Shown here one piece after another: positions 45,196 to 53,107 of a stretch of 64,000 bases of DNA (within the stretch, counting starts at the first letter, position 1; every line of letters starts with the position of its first letter). The notes below the pieces were generated by a model. The model saw only the letters and a list, made by a program, of their open reading frames with translations. It made no database searches and had not been told where the DNA came from. Both the position numbers and the translations under genes were made by a program. The DNA comes from Anaerolineales bacterium UBA2181 (lineage in GTDB: Bacteria; Chloroflexota; Anaerolineae; Promineifilales; UBA4811), in assembly GCA_002328075.1 (NCBI GenBank), contig DCVT01000056.1, forward strand, positions 33,940 to 97,939, written 5' to 3'.

Positions 45196-45609
45196 ATGGC
45201 GGTGGTGGACAAGATCGAGAAAACCGACGAGGAATGGCGTGAGCAGTTAACGCCAGAGCAATATCATATTCTGCGGAAAAAGGGGACCGAGCGGCCGTTT
45301 TCCGGCCGATACTGGAGAACCCGTGAACCGGGCGTCTACCTGTGCGCCGCTTGTGGCAATGTGCTCTTTGAATCAGAGACCAAGTTCGATGCGGGATGTG
45401 GGTGGCCCAGTTTCTGGCAACCGGCCGCCGATGACGGCGTGGAGACAAATGAGGATCACAGCCTGGGAATGACCCGGGTTGAGGTTCTCTGTGCCCGGTG
45501 TGGATCTCACCTGGGCCATGTGTTTGATGACGGCCCAGAGCCCACCGGGGTGCGCTATTGTATCAACTCAGCGGCGCTGAACCTGGATCAGCGCGGCGAG
45601 GAGGGGTGA
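45196..45609 (+). CDS. msrB: Peptide-methionine (R)-S-oxide reductase
   Basis: A 137-residue MsrB repairing methionine-R-sulfoxide. Zinc Cys pairs CAAC and CARC, GCGWPSFW, HLGHVFDDGP and the catalytic Cys in RYCINSAALN. GGAGGT lies one base before the ATG, so an in-frame GTG two codons later is an alternative start. Confidence 0.96.
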   Translation: MAVVDKIEKTDEEWREQLTPEQYHILRKKGTERPFSGRYWRTREPGVYLCAACGNVLFESETKFDAGCGWPSFWQPAADDGVETNEDHSLGMTRVEVLCARCGSHLGHVFDDGPEPTGVRYCINSAALNLDQRGEEG

Positions 45610-45875
45610 CGCATCAGGAACCTGGTTTGGCGCGGTCAGTCCAGGCCGGTCGCCACACCAGGCTGTCACGTTATGGGCTACGGCAGCCTCGGACTGAGCC
45701 TTATCGAGCCTCCGCAGGGTTGCCGGTTTGGCGTTGGAGCTGGGCGCATCTCCGATGTGCTTCCACGGTGAGGGCGGCCGCAGGCGGGTCCGAGGTGGTG
45801 TTTGCGCCTTTGCATTGCCGTGGCTATAATGCAAACGCGCCGGCATCTGCTGGCCGTTTGTAGAGGAGGTGATAG
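45610..45875. other. Intergenic region upstream of the small membrane protein gene
   Basis: About 270 bases; contains the promoter at 45802-45830 and nothing else noticed. Confidence 0.45.
45802..45830 (+). promoter_or_regulatory. Promoter of the small membrane protein gene
   Basis: TTGCGC, 17 bases, TATAAT; leader about 38 bases with AGAGGAGG before the ATG. Confidence 0.6.
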
Positions 45876-46361
45876 ATGACACTTCGGGCGGGCATTCGAG
45901 CAGGACTCATTGGTGCGGCGGCGGCGGTAGTTTTCATCTTATTGGGCCAGATAGGCATACCTTTCTTGGGTTGCTTGTGCTGCGGTGCCACGTTCCTGGT
46001 GTACGTGGGTACGGGGGCGCTGGCCGGCCGCTTTCTTCCGGCGCCACGCACGGCGGGCAGCGCGGCGGGAGCGGGAGCCGTGGCGGGATTGGTGGCGGGT
46101 GTCATCAGTGGCATCGCGTGGGCGATCATCGTAGCGGTGCAGGGCACGGCCGGCGGAGCGGCCAATGCCCTGTCCATGGTGGACCCAGAAATGCTGAACC
46201 AGCTGCGGGACATGGGCATTGACCCCAACTCGTTCACTGCGCTGGCCGGTACCGGCGGTGTCGTGGTGGCAAGTCTAGGTTGTTGCCTCACGAGCCTGGT
46301 GGGCGGCGCCGGGCTGGGAGCCCTCGGCGGCGTGCTGTATTCGGCCATAAAGAAGGACTGA
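45876..46361 (+). CDS. Small Gly/Ala-rich membrane protein
   Basis: A 161-residue protein with four hydrophobic segments (about 5-30, 31-50, 62-88, 125-155) and a short soluble stretch in the middle (MVDPEMLNQLRDMGIDPNSF). Resembles small uncharacterised membrane proteins of the TM/DUF4199-like kind, without a firm family. It has its own promoter and a strong ribosome site. Confidence 0.8.
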   Translation: MTLRAGIRAGLIGAAAAVVFILLGQIGIPFLGCLCCGATFLVYVGTGALAGRFLPAPRTAGSAAGAGAVAGLVAGVISGIAWAIIVAVQGTAGGAANALSMVDPEMLNQLRDMGIDPNSFTALAGTGGVVVASLGCCLTSLVGGAGLGALGGVLYSAIKKD

Positions 46362-46554
46362 GCGCAACCCGCATCGGACGCGACCTCCAACGGCAGTGCA
46401 CGTCAACCACCGACGAGATGTTTGCATCCTGGAAGGCGTTGTTGTACGCCTCTTTGCCGATCTGTTGGCGGCCACAATGGGCAAACTGGGCATTGCTGGT
46501 CGGTCAGCAGCACGTGTTTGGTATTGACGTTCCCCAATTGTGAAAGGAGCCATC

Positions 46555-47784
46555 ATGAACCGTTTCCCATATAAAAAGACGTTTGTGCTGGGATTGGGCT
46601 TTTTCGGCATCAGCATGATCTGGCCGCTCTTTAACAACTTTGTGCCGATCTTTTTGGCCCAGATGGGCCTGAGTGCGACCATGATTGGGTTCGTTATGAC
46701 CTGGGACAACTATCTCAACATGTTTGTCCAGCCGTTGGTGGGCGAGCGGTCGGATCGAACGGTGACCCGAATTGGCCGGCGTAAGCCGTGGATGATCGTC
46801 GGGGCGCCTATCGCGGCGGCGTTTTTCATTTTGGTGCCAGCCTTGCATTCGGTGACTGGAATCATGTTTGCCATCCTGTTCACCAACATCGGCATGGCCC
46901 TTTTCCGCTCCCCCACAGTCGCGTTGTTGGGAGACCTCTTTCCGTCGGAGCAGCGGAGCACCGCCAACGGGGTCATTAACCTGATGGGGGGACTGGCTTC
47001 GGTGTTGGCATTTCTGGTGGGCGGCATGCTGTACAAAATGGGGCGAATTACCCCGTTCGTGTTTGGCAGCCTGGTGATGTTGGCGGCGATTCTCGTGGTG
47101 CTCATTTTTGTGCGGGAACCGGTGGTCCCCAAACCGGCCGGACGTCGACAAGGTGGCGCCACGTTTGTGGACAACCTGCGGGCGGTCATCACCAGCCAGG
47201 ATCGGTCCGGGTTGTTCGTTCTGTTGGCCATTCTCTGCTGGTTCATGGGTTTCAACGCCCTGGAGACCTGGATCTCGTCTTTCGGCAAGTTCACGCTGGG
47301 AATTGAGGAAGGGCGTATGGCCACTATCACCAGCGGGTTTGCTCTGCTGTTTGTGATATTCGCCATACCCAGCGGGCTCATTGCCACCCGTTTTGGCCGC
47401 AAGCGCACGATTCTTGTGGGCGTGGTGGCACTGACGGTGCTCTTTTGTTTTGGGTGGTTTGTGCAGAACCTGGTCATGTTGATTGGCCTTTTGCTGCTGG
47501 CAGGGATCTCGTGGGCGTTGATCAACGTCAACTCGCTGCCGATGGTCTATGATGTGGGCGGCGACGAACGCATTGGTGCTTTTACCGGCATGTACTATCT
47601 GGCGTCCAACATCGCCGCGGTCGGCGGGCCACAGGTGGTCGGCGTGCTGATTGACCTCACGGGGAGCAATTACCGGGTGATGTTTGTCTTTTCGGCGATC
47701 TTTATGGCGCTGGCCGGGCTGTGCATGAGCCGCGTGAAGGAGCGTGGCCGGACGGTTGCGCCTCTGGCGGCGGGAGCTGAGTAA
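46555..47784 (+). CDS. MFS transporter
   Basis: A 409-residue twelve-helix transporter. The loop motif DRTVTRIGRRKPWMI follows helix 2 and VGERSDR precedes it, with SLFPSEQRS-like LFPSEQRSTANG. This resembles the sugar/glycoside branch (SLC45/GPH-like) more than drug exporters. The ATG at 46555 has AAAGGAG. No neighbouring catabolic genes indicate the substrate. Confidence 0.92.
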   Translation: MNRFPYKKTFVLGLGFFGISMIWPLFNNFVPIFLAQMGLSATMIGFVMTWDNYLNMFVQPLVGERSDRTVTRIGRRKPWMIVGAPIAAAFFILVPALHSVTGIMFAILFTNIGMALFRSPTVALLGDLFPSEQRSTANGVINLMGGLASVLAFLVGGMLYKMGRITPFVFGSLVMLAAILVVLIFVREPVVPKPAGRRQGGATFVDNLRAVITSQDRSGLFVLLAILCWFMGFNALETWISSFGKFTLGIEEGRMATITSGFALLFVIFAIPSGLIATRFGRKRTILVGVVALTVLFCFGWFVQNLVMLIGLLLLAGISWALINVNSLPMVYDVGGDERIGAFTGMYYLASNIAAVGGPQVVGVLIDLTGSNYRVMFVFSAIFMALAGLCMSRVKERGRTVAPLAAGAE

Positions 47785-47940
47785 AGCAGAGCGGGCCCTT
47801 GCAGAGTGCAGTGTGGGATTGTTTGCCGCCCAGAGGGGCGAAAACTGGGCGGCGCATTCTGCCCCGGTGACAGGCCGACACGGTCGCTCGCAGCGGGTAG
47901 CGGGCAGCGGGCAATGGACAGTGAGGTGGTTCGGGCCGGT

Positions 47941-48351
47941 CTAGTTGGAGGAAAATCGGGGCGGGGAGAGCTCCTGCGGCCGGGTCCAGGGAATCGGCTC
48001 GGGTTCGTCCCACGCTTCTGAGCCGGCTATTTCCTCCAATCGACGGCCCGCTTCCATCGCCATGCGGGACAGGCTGATGAAATCGGCCGGAGCCAGTATC
48101 AGTTCCATGTTGGCGACAGTCACACGGTAGGCGTCGCCCTCAAAAGCAGCCGCCATCTCACCGTCGTGGATTGGAGCCGGATCGCTAAGCGCGGTGCCGC
48201 GTTCCAGGAGCCGCACCAGACGGCGGAAATCGGGTTCGTGTAGCCGAACGGTGAGGTTGAGCCAGGTCAGATGAACCACACCGTGGCGACAGGTGGTGAT
48301 CAGCCCACTGTTCTGATACTGAGCGAGTTGGATGAAATGGGGTCGTGCCAT
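47941..48351 (-). CDS. Conserved-looking hypothetical protein
   Basis: A 136-residue soluble protein with no motif I recognise. It begins MARPHFIQLAQYQNSGLITTCRHGVVHLTWLNLTV (split here only for description): a beta-rich first half, then a helical segment (ADFISLSRMAMEAGRRLEEI) and an acidic, Pro-rich tail. A good promoter supports it. An ATG at 48366 lies upstream of the expected transcription start, so 48351 is chosen. Confidence 0.65.
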   Translation of the reverse strand: MARPHFIQLAQYQNSGLITTCRHGVVHLTWLNLTVRLHEPDFRRLVRLLERGTALSDPAPIHDGEMAAAFEGDAYRVTVANMELILAPADFISLSRMAMEAGRRLEEIAGSEAWDEPEPIPWTRPQELSPPRFSSN

Positions 48352-48368
48352 GTTCGCCTTCGCCATGG

Positions 48369-48398
48369 ATTATACCGTACGTTCGGCAAAGATAGCAA
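48369..48398 (-). promoter_or_regulatory. Promoter of the 136-residue protein gene
   Basis: On the minus strand TTGCTA, 18 bases, TATAAT; expected start near 48362. Confidence 0.55.
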
Positions 48399-48556
48399 GA
48401 AGGTGCTGGCGGGCGGTGAATCGACGTGCATTTCTTCGTCGCTGGCGTGTGGGGTCTCTGGGGGTGCCAGAGCTGGTGGGTGGCGGGTAGACTGCACGCG
48501 GCGGTTCACGACCGGGCATTCATGACATACGGCGAGGTGAAGGCGGAGAACGACCG

Positions 48557-49560
48557 ATGTGGGGCCGACGTGCAAGCTGGATCGCCGGTGTGATGGTACT
48601 GAATCACCTCGTAGCGTGTACCGGCTACCAGGCGTCGGCCGGCCCGTCCACAGTGCCATCTGTCGAACAACCTTCGCCTGCCCAGTGGCCGACCGAGAGC
48701 CAACCGTCTCCGACGGCGACGTGGGCACTGGCAGAGAGCCCTGCCCCGACGCAGGTCGCCGCTCTGAACCGGGAACCGACTGCCTGCCCGACCCTAACAG
48801 GGACGCCTGTGCCGTTTGCCGTCCCACCAATTATGGTGGTGGAGGCCGGCCGCTTTCTCATGGGATCGGTTAATGGGCACGCTGATGGGCAGCCGCTCCA
48901 CTCGGTTTGGGTCAGCCAGTCGTTCTTGATGGCGGCTACCGAGGTGACCTGGGAATTGTGCGATCGGTTCGGCGCCGAGACCGGCCGTACCTGACCGCCG
49001 CGCGACCAGGGGCGGGGTGGCGGTCAGTACCCCGACCGTCTGGGGACGGTGACCCGGACGGATGCGGTGGCGTTCTACAACTGGCTGAGCGCGAAGGAAG
49101 GGATGATGGTCTGTTGCAGCGGGAGCGCTATTACTTCCCGGGACAGCTCCCGCTGCGGTATCGGTTGCCCATTGAGGCCTATTGGGAGTATGCAGCCTGC
49201 GGTGGACGGCAGAGCCGCGCAACCGCGTTCGCAGGCGCAGACGATCCAGACCAGGTGGCCTGGCAGGGCGCCAATTCGGGCAACGGGAGCCACCCGGTGG
49301 GCCTCAAGCCGGCCAACGAACTGGGCCTGTATGACATGAGCGGGAATGCCGGGGAGTAGTGCTGGGATTGGATCGGAGCCGATTACCAAGCGGATTCTCC
49401 AGAAAACGACCCGGCCGGTCCCGACCGCCGGAGTCACGTGCGTACGGCGCAGCGGGAGTTGGCTAGAGAAAACGGACACTCGGCGCGTCAGCTACCGCAG
49501 CGCAGGCAGGACATGCCGTCTGAGGGCGTTCGCCTGCTCCGCACGGCGCCCGGCGCCCAT
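48557..49560 (+). pseudogene. Formylglycine-generating-enzyme-like lipoprotein, degraded
   Basis: The N-terminal 145 residues have a lipobox (HLVAC), a Pro/Thr linker and the SUMF1 start VVEAGRFLMGSVNGHADGQP. The frame then meets TGA (48992-48994), continues in the same frame (RTDAVAFYNWLSAKEG), shifts after about 49110 (RLPIEAYWEYAACGG, ELGLYDMSGNAGE), meets TAG at 49357-49359, and continues as CWDWIGADYQADSPENDPAGP. A further shift gives SGSWLEK and RRVSYRSAGRT, then SEGVRLLRTAP. All blocks match one FGE-sulfatase domain in order, so this is one gene broken by at least two stops and two frameshifts. Confidence 0.88.
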
Positions 49561-49576
49561 GCGGCCGCGCCAGAGG

Positions 49577-50725
49577 TCAGCGGCCCAGTATGCTGGCGGC
49601 CCGTGCCCTGATCTGATCCGCGTCGGGGTTCAGACAGACGGCCGCGTTGGGCGGTCCACCGGTGACGGCTGTGCGACCCTGCTCCGGCCCTGGCTCGGTG
49701 ACGACCTCCAGCGCAAGCCAGGCCTCCGGGCAGAGGTCCGGGTCGGTGGCGTCCAATGCCGCTACCAGGTCCCAGACAAAGACGCCGGAGACCGACCAGG
49801 AGTCCAGCATCCATTCCAGCAACTCGGCCGCCAACCTGGCTTCGGGTAAGGGGGATGAGGCCCAGGCGAGCGCATCGGAGCGGTTCCACGTGACCTGATT
49901 GGTGGCATCCAAAGGTGTGATGCCCACGGGCAGCCCGGCCGCCAGGACCTCGCTAGCGGCTTTCGGGTCGACCCAGATATTCCATTCGGCAACGCGGTTA
50001 TGGATGTCGGGCCAATCGGTCTCGATATTGCCTGGTGTGTGGATGCTACCGCCCATGACGTGGACGCCCAGGATCCTATCGGCGATGTCGGGCTGGAGGC
50101 GCAGCGCCTCGGCAAGGTTGGTGTGATTGCCGGTGACCAATAGGAGCACCGGTTGGGTCGATGTGGAGAGAATATGGACAATGAGCTGGGCCGCCGGCAC
50201 GGGCTCGGCGGGGTGGGATGCCTGTGGGAGATCCAGGCCCCAAAAATCGTCGCTGGCCCGGCGCCATGGGTCGGGAAAGGCGTTGTTTCCCTCCAGCGGG
50301 GCATCACGGCCTGCGCCGACCGGGATATCGGAGTGTCCCATCACAGCCAGAAGGTGCGCCAGGTGACGGGCAAAGATATCGGGATGGGCTTCGCCGCATG
50401 ATACGGTGACGGCCTGAACGTCATAATGCGGATGCCGGAGCATGTATAGCAGGGCGATGACGCCGTCTGGGCTGCCGTCGTCGTCCACGATGACGGGGAT
50501 GGGAGCCTGGCTGCTGTGGGTGGGTAACGGCCGTGGCGTCACAACTGGCCGGGCTGCGGCTGGGTCCGGGCACACGCCTAAACGGAGACGAGGCCAATCG
50601 CCCTGGATGCAGACCGGCTTGACGCCCAACTTGTGCCACAGGGGACCAGCCGCCACCACCAGGATACAGAGCAAAACCAACCCGCCCAGCACAAAGCCAC
50701 CGATGACCAGCGCCGGCCGTTTCAT
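49577..50725 (-). CDS. Membrane-anchored inosine-uridine-type nucleoside hydrolase
   Basis: A 382-residue protein. An N-terminal signal anchor (LVIGGFVLGGLVLLCILVVAAG, about 5-26) is followed by a nucleoside-hydrolase domain from about residue 80. The calcium/catalytic motif reads VDDDGSPDGVIALL; the family consensus is DxDxGxDDAxAL, so the second Asp of the DD pair is Gly. LLLVTGNHTNLAEAL, HVMGGSIHTPGN, AEWNIWVDPKAA and FVWDLVAALDATDP are the other conserved blocks. GGAGGT lies about ten bases before the ATG at 50725. Downstream of the pyruvate-kinase-like gene. Confidence 0.88.
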   Translation of the reverse strand: MKRPALVIGGFVLGGLVLLCILVVAAGPLWHKLGVKPVCIQGDWPRLRLGVCPDPAAARPVVTPRPLPTHSSQAPIPVIVDDDGSPDGVIALLYMLRHPHYDVQAVTVSCGEAHPDIFARHLAHLLAVMGHSDIPVGAGRDAPLEGNNAFPDPWRRASDDFWGLDLPQASHPAEPVPAAQLIVHILSTSTQPVLLLVTGNHTNLAEALRLQPDIADRILGVHVMGGSIHTPGNIETDWPDIHNRVAEWNIWVDPKAASEVLAAGLPVGITPLDATNQVTWNRSDALAWASSPLPEARLAAELLEWMLDSWSVSGVFVWDLVAALDATDPDLCPEAWLALEVVTEPGPEQGRTAVTGGPPNAAVCLNPDADQIRARAASILGR

Positions 50726-50773
50726 GCGTTCGTTACCTCCATGGATCAAGCGTCGGGGCTCACGGTCATGGGT

Positions 50774-51328
50774 CTACCTTGGCTTGGCCAGTATCTCCCG
50801 AACCCGCAGTTGACGGAACGTGCGGCTGTATGCCGGCAGAAGTACAACGGCCGTGTCGGCGCCGCTGCCTGAGCCCGCGATAGAGATTACCTCCTGCGAC
50901 ATATCGAGCAGACCCGCATCGGCCGCCATAAGGGCTATCTCGACTGCGACCTTCATGCCCTGGCTGAACGTGTACAGCGTTTCGCGCACGACCACGTTCG
51001 GAGCCGTGACTCCGAATCCCTCACTTACATCGTCACCCAAGGCGTGAATCGAGGTGAGCACGGTAATCCCCGACTTGTTCAGCGCGTCGCGTTCGTCCTC
51101 ACCCAGCGTCCACCCCCGCTCCTCGAAACTGGCACAAATCGAAACTGCGATGATCCCTACGTTCAAACCGTGGAATATCTCCCGGGCGCGCATGGCGGTG
51201 CGCCCGTGGGTCGAGGCGACGGTGATCTGCCGCGTTCCCAGTTGCTCGGCTCTGGACCGGGCCAGTCTGAGCGTCTCCTCGGTGTTGGTCTCGCCCGGCT
51301 CATCGAAATAGGTGATTAAACCCTTCAC
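50774..51328 (-). CDS. Pyruvate-kinase alpha/beta (C-terminal) domain protein
   Basis: A 184-residue stand-alone domain resembling the C-terminal allosteric domain of pyruvate kinase: EETLRLARSRAEQLGTRQITVASTHGRTAMRAREIF, with later NVVVRETLYTFSQGMKVAVEIALMAADAG in part. Small proteins of this type occur in archaea and some bacteria, function unknown. The GTG at 51328 with ACAGGAGAG is the start; the frame continues open far upstream without support. Same operon as the nucleoside hydrolase. Confidence 0.82.
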   Translation of the reverse strand: MKGLITYFDEPGETNTEETLRLARSRAEQLGTRQITVASTHGRTAMRAREIFHGLNVGIIAVSICASFEERGWTLGEDERDALNKSGITVLTSIHALGDDVSEGFGVTAPNVVVRETLYTFSQGMKVAVEIALMAADAGLLDMSQEVISIAGSGSGADTAVVLLPAYSRTFRQLRVREILAKPR

Positions 51329-51604
51329 ACTGCTCTCCTGTCTGAGGTTGATCGCGTTTTGCGGTGCGCGAGCGGTCATGGACCGCCGTTGCAGTGTACC
51401 ACAGCGGATGTCAGAGACCAAGGCCGCGTATTCTTTCATGTAAATTGCTGCCGACGGGACCGGGCAGAACAAGGCCGCAGGCGGCCGCGCCATGTGGCTC
51501 GGACAATGAAGGGGATCTCGGCCGGCGGCGCCGAGGTTACACCGGACCTCTACTTGCCCTGCACAACTCCTCCACAACCTCCAGGTATACTGGCACCAGT
51601 AACG

Positions 51605-52456
51605 ATGGAGACATGCGCTGTGGACACACTCTACCAAGAGCAAATCGATACCCACAACCGCTCGGCGCTACCGCTTGGTCGGGTGCTGGATCGATTGACG
51701 GCGATCAGCCTGGCTGAGATGAACGCAGTGCACTTGCTGAACCGCATCGACACCAAGTTTGTGCTGCGCGAGGATCAGGCTCTTGCGGCTCTGACAGAGC
51801 TCCGAGACAGGTATCGCGTGTTGGACATCGACGGGCGGCGTTATAACCACTATCAGACTCTCTACTATGACACCGACGACTTTTCTCTGTTCCAACAGCA
51901 TCACGCCGGCGCTGGAACCCGCTACAAGGTCCGCTCGCGAGCCTACATCGAGTCCAACCTTTCCTTTCTGGAGGTCAAGCGCAAGCAGCCCGCCAACCAG
52001 CGAACGGTCAAAAACCGCCTGCGCACGCCAGAAATGGTGGTCGGGCTGGATGGCAATGTTGGCGGATTCCTGCAGCAGTTCTACCCGTTCGACCCCGGGC
52101 GGTTGGAGACGCGGCTGTGGAACACGTTCACGCGGATCACGCTGGTGAGCTCGGTGCGCTGCGAGCGACTCACGCTGGATTTCAACGTCCGCTTTCAGAA
52201 CGACGAGTCGGCTGCCAGCCTGCGAGGGGTCACCATAGTCGAGGTCAAGCAGGAGAATCTGTCGCGCGACTCGGACTGGATGCGCGCGATGCGATCGCTG
52301 GGCATTCGGCCCACCGGTTTCAGCAAGTACTGCGTTGGCGTGACGCTGGTCTATCCTCAGGTCAAAACCAACCACTTTAGAGCAAAGGTGTTGCTGATGG
52401 AGCGGTTGCTCCAGGATTCGAGGCATGGTGGTAGATATCACAGAGTTCCTTTTTAA
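51605..52456 (+). CDS. VTC-domain (polyphosphate polymerase-like, CYTH fold) protein
   Basis: A 283-residue triphosphate-tunnel protein. Characteristic blocks are LLNRIDTKFVL, YHYQTLYYDTDDFSLFQQHH-like NHYQTLYYDTDDF, RYKVRSRAYIESNLSFLEVKRK, VRCERLTLDFNV and IVEVKQE, giving the basic/acidic tunnel residues. Yeast Vtc4 makes polyphosphate with this fold. Overlaps the DUF4956 gene by 32 bases, a known arrangement. TATACT (51586-51591) may be the -10. The ATG at 51605 is the best start, with a GTG four codons later. Confidence 0.9.
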   Translation: METCAVDTLYQEQIDTHNRSALPLGRVLDRLTAISLAEMNAVHLLNRIDTKFVLREDQALAALTELRDRYRVLDIDGRRYNHYQTLYYDTDDFSLFQQHHAGAGTRYKVRSRAYIESNLSFLEVKRKQPANQRTVKNRLRTPEMVVGLDGNVGGFLQQFYPFDPGRLETRLWNTFTRITLVSSVRCERLTLDFNVRFQNDESAASLRGVTIVEVKQENLSRDSDWMRAMRSLGIRPTGFSKYCVGVTLVYPQVKTNHFRAKVLLMERLLQDSRHGGRYHRVPF

Positions 52457-53096
52457 TCTTGGTTTCAACCTGCTGGTGGCGCTTGTGATCGTCCGTGGCG
52501 TCTACTACCCCACTACGCGTGACAAGAGGTACGCCTTTACCTTCCTGGCCTTTAACACCATCATCTACCTGGTGCTGGTGTTCATGGGGCGCATCGAACT
52601 GAGCTTGGGCGTTGGCTTTGGTCTCTTTGCGATCTTTACCATGCTTCGTTATCGCACCGACCCGATTCCCATCCGGGAGATGACCTACCTCTTTGTCATT
52701 GCTGCGTTGCCGGTCATGAACTCGGTCGCGCTTTCGGATGGCATCCATTTGGAGTTGGTGATCGCCAACGGGGTGGTGGTGATCATCTTGTTGGCGCTGG
52801 AAAAGGAGTGGGGTTTCTGTTTCGAGGCTTCCAAGAGCATCGTGTATGAGCGCATCGAGTTGATCAAACCAGAATACCGGCACCTGTTGCTGGCGGACCT
52901 TCAGGCACGTACTGGGCTGGCCATCAAGCGGGTGGCGATCGGCCGAATCAATTTCCTGCGTGACACGGCCGATATCATGATCTTTTACAATAATTCCCGT
53001 CCGGATCATTGGCCACTGGTTCCGGCGCACGACGGTGATGTCGATGACGGTGGCCAGGGCCTGACGGCGCCAGATCGTCGTGCCAAAACAACCTAG
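52425..53096 (+). CDS. DUF4956 membrane protein
   Basis: A 223-residue protein with four hydrophobic segments (about 5-25, 38-57, 60-75, 85-125), the inter-helix motif FTMLRYRTDPIPIREMTYLF, and a C-terminal cytoplasmic domain. DUF4956 proteins are repeatedly encoded next to VTC-domain proteins and may form the membrane channel for the polymer. Ends five bases before the ribosome site of the next gene. Confidence 0.92.
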   Translation: MVVDITEFLFNLGFNLLVALVIVRGVYYPTTRDKRYAFTFLAFNTIIYLVLVFMGRIELSLGVGFGLFAIFTMLRYRTDPIPIREMTYLFVIAALPVMNSVALSDGIHLELVIANGVVVIILLALEKEWGFCFEASKSIVYERIELIKPEYRHLLLADLQARTGLAIKRVAIGRINFLRDTADIMIFYNNSRPDHWPLVPAHDGDVDDGGQGLTAPDRRAKTT

Positions 53097-53107
53097 GAGG
53101 AATGTGG

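Noticed and set aside
47860..47930. Repeated GCGGGTAGCGGGC-like units after the MFS gene
   Set aside because: Only two or three imperfect GC-rich units; too little for a defined repeat.
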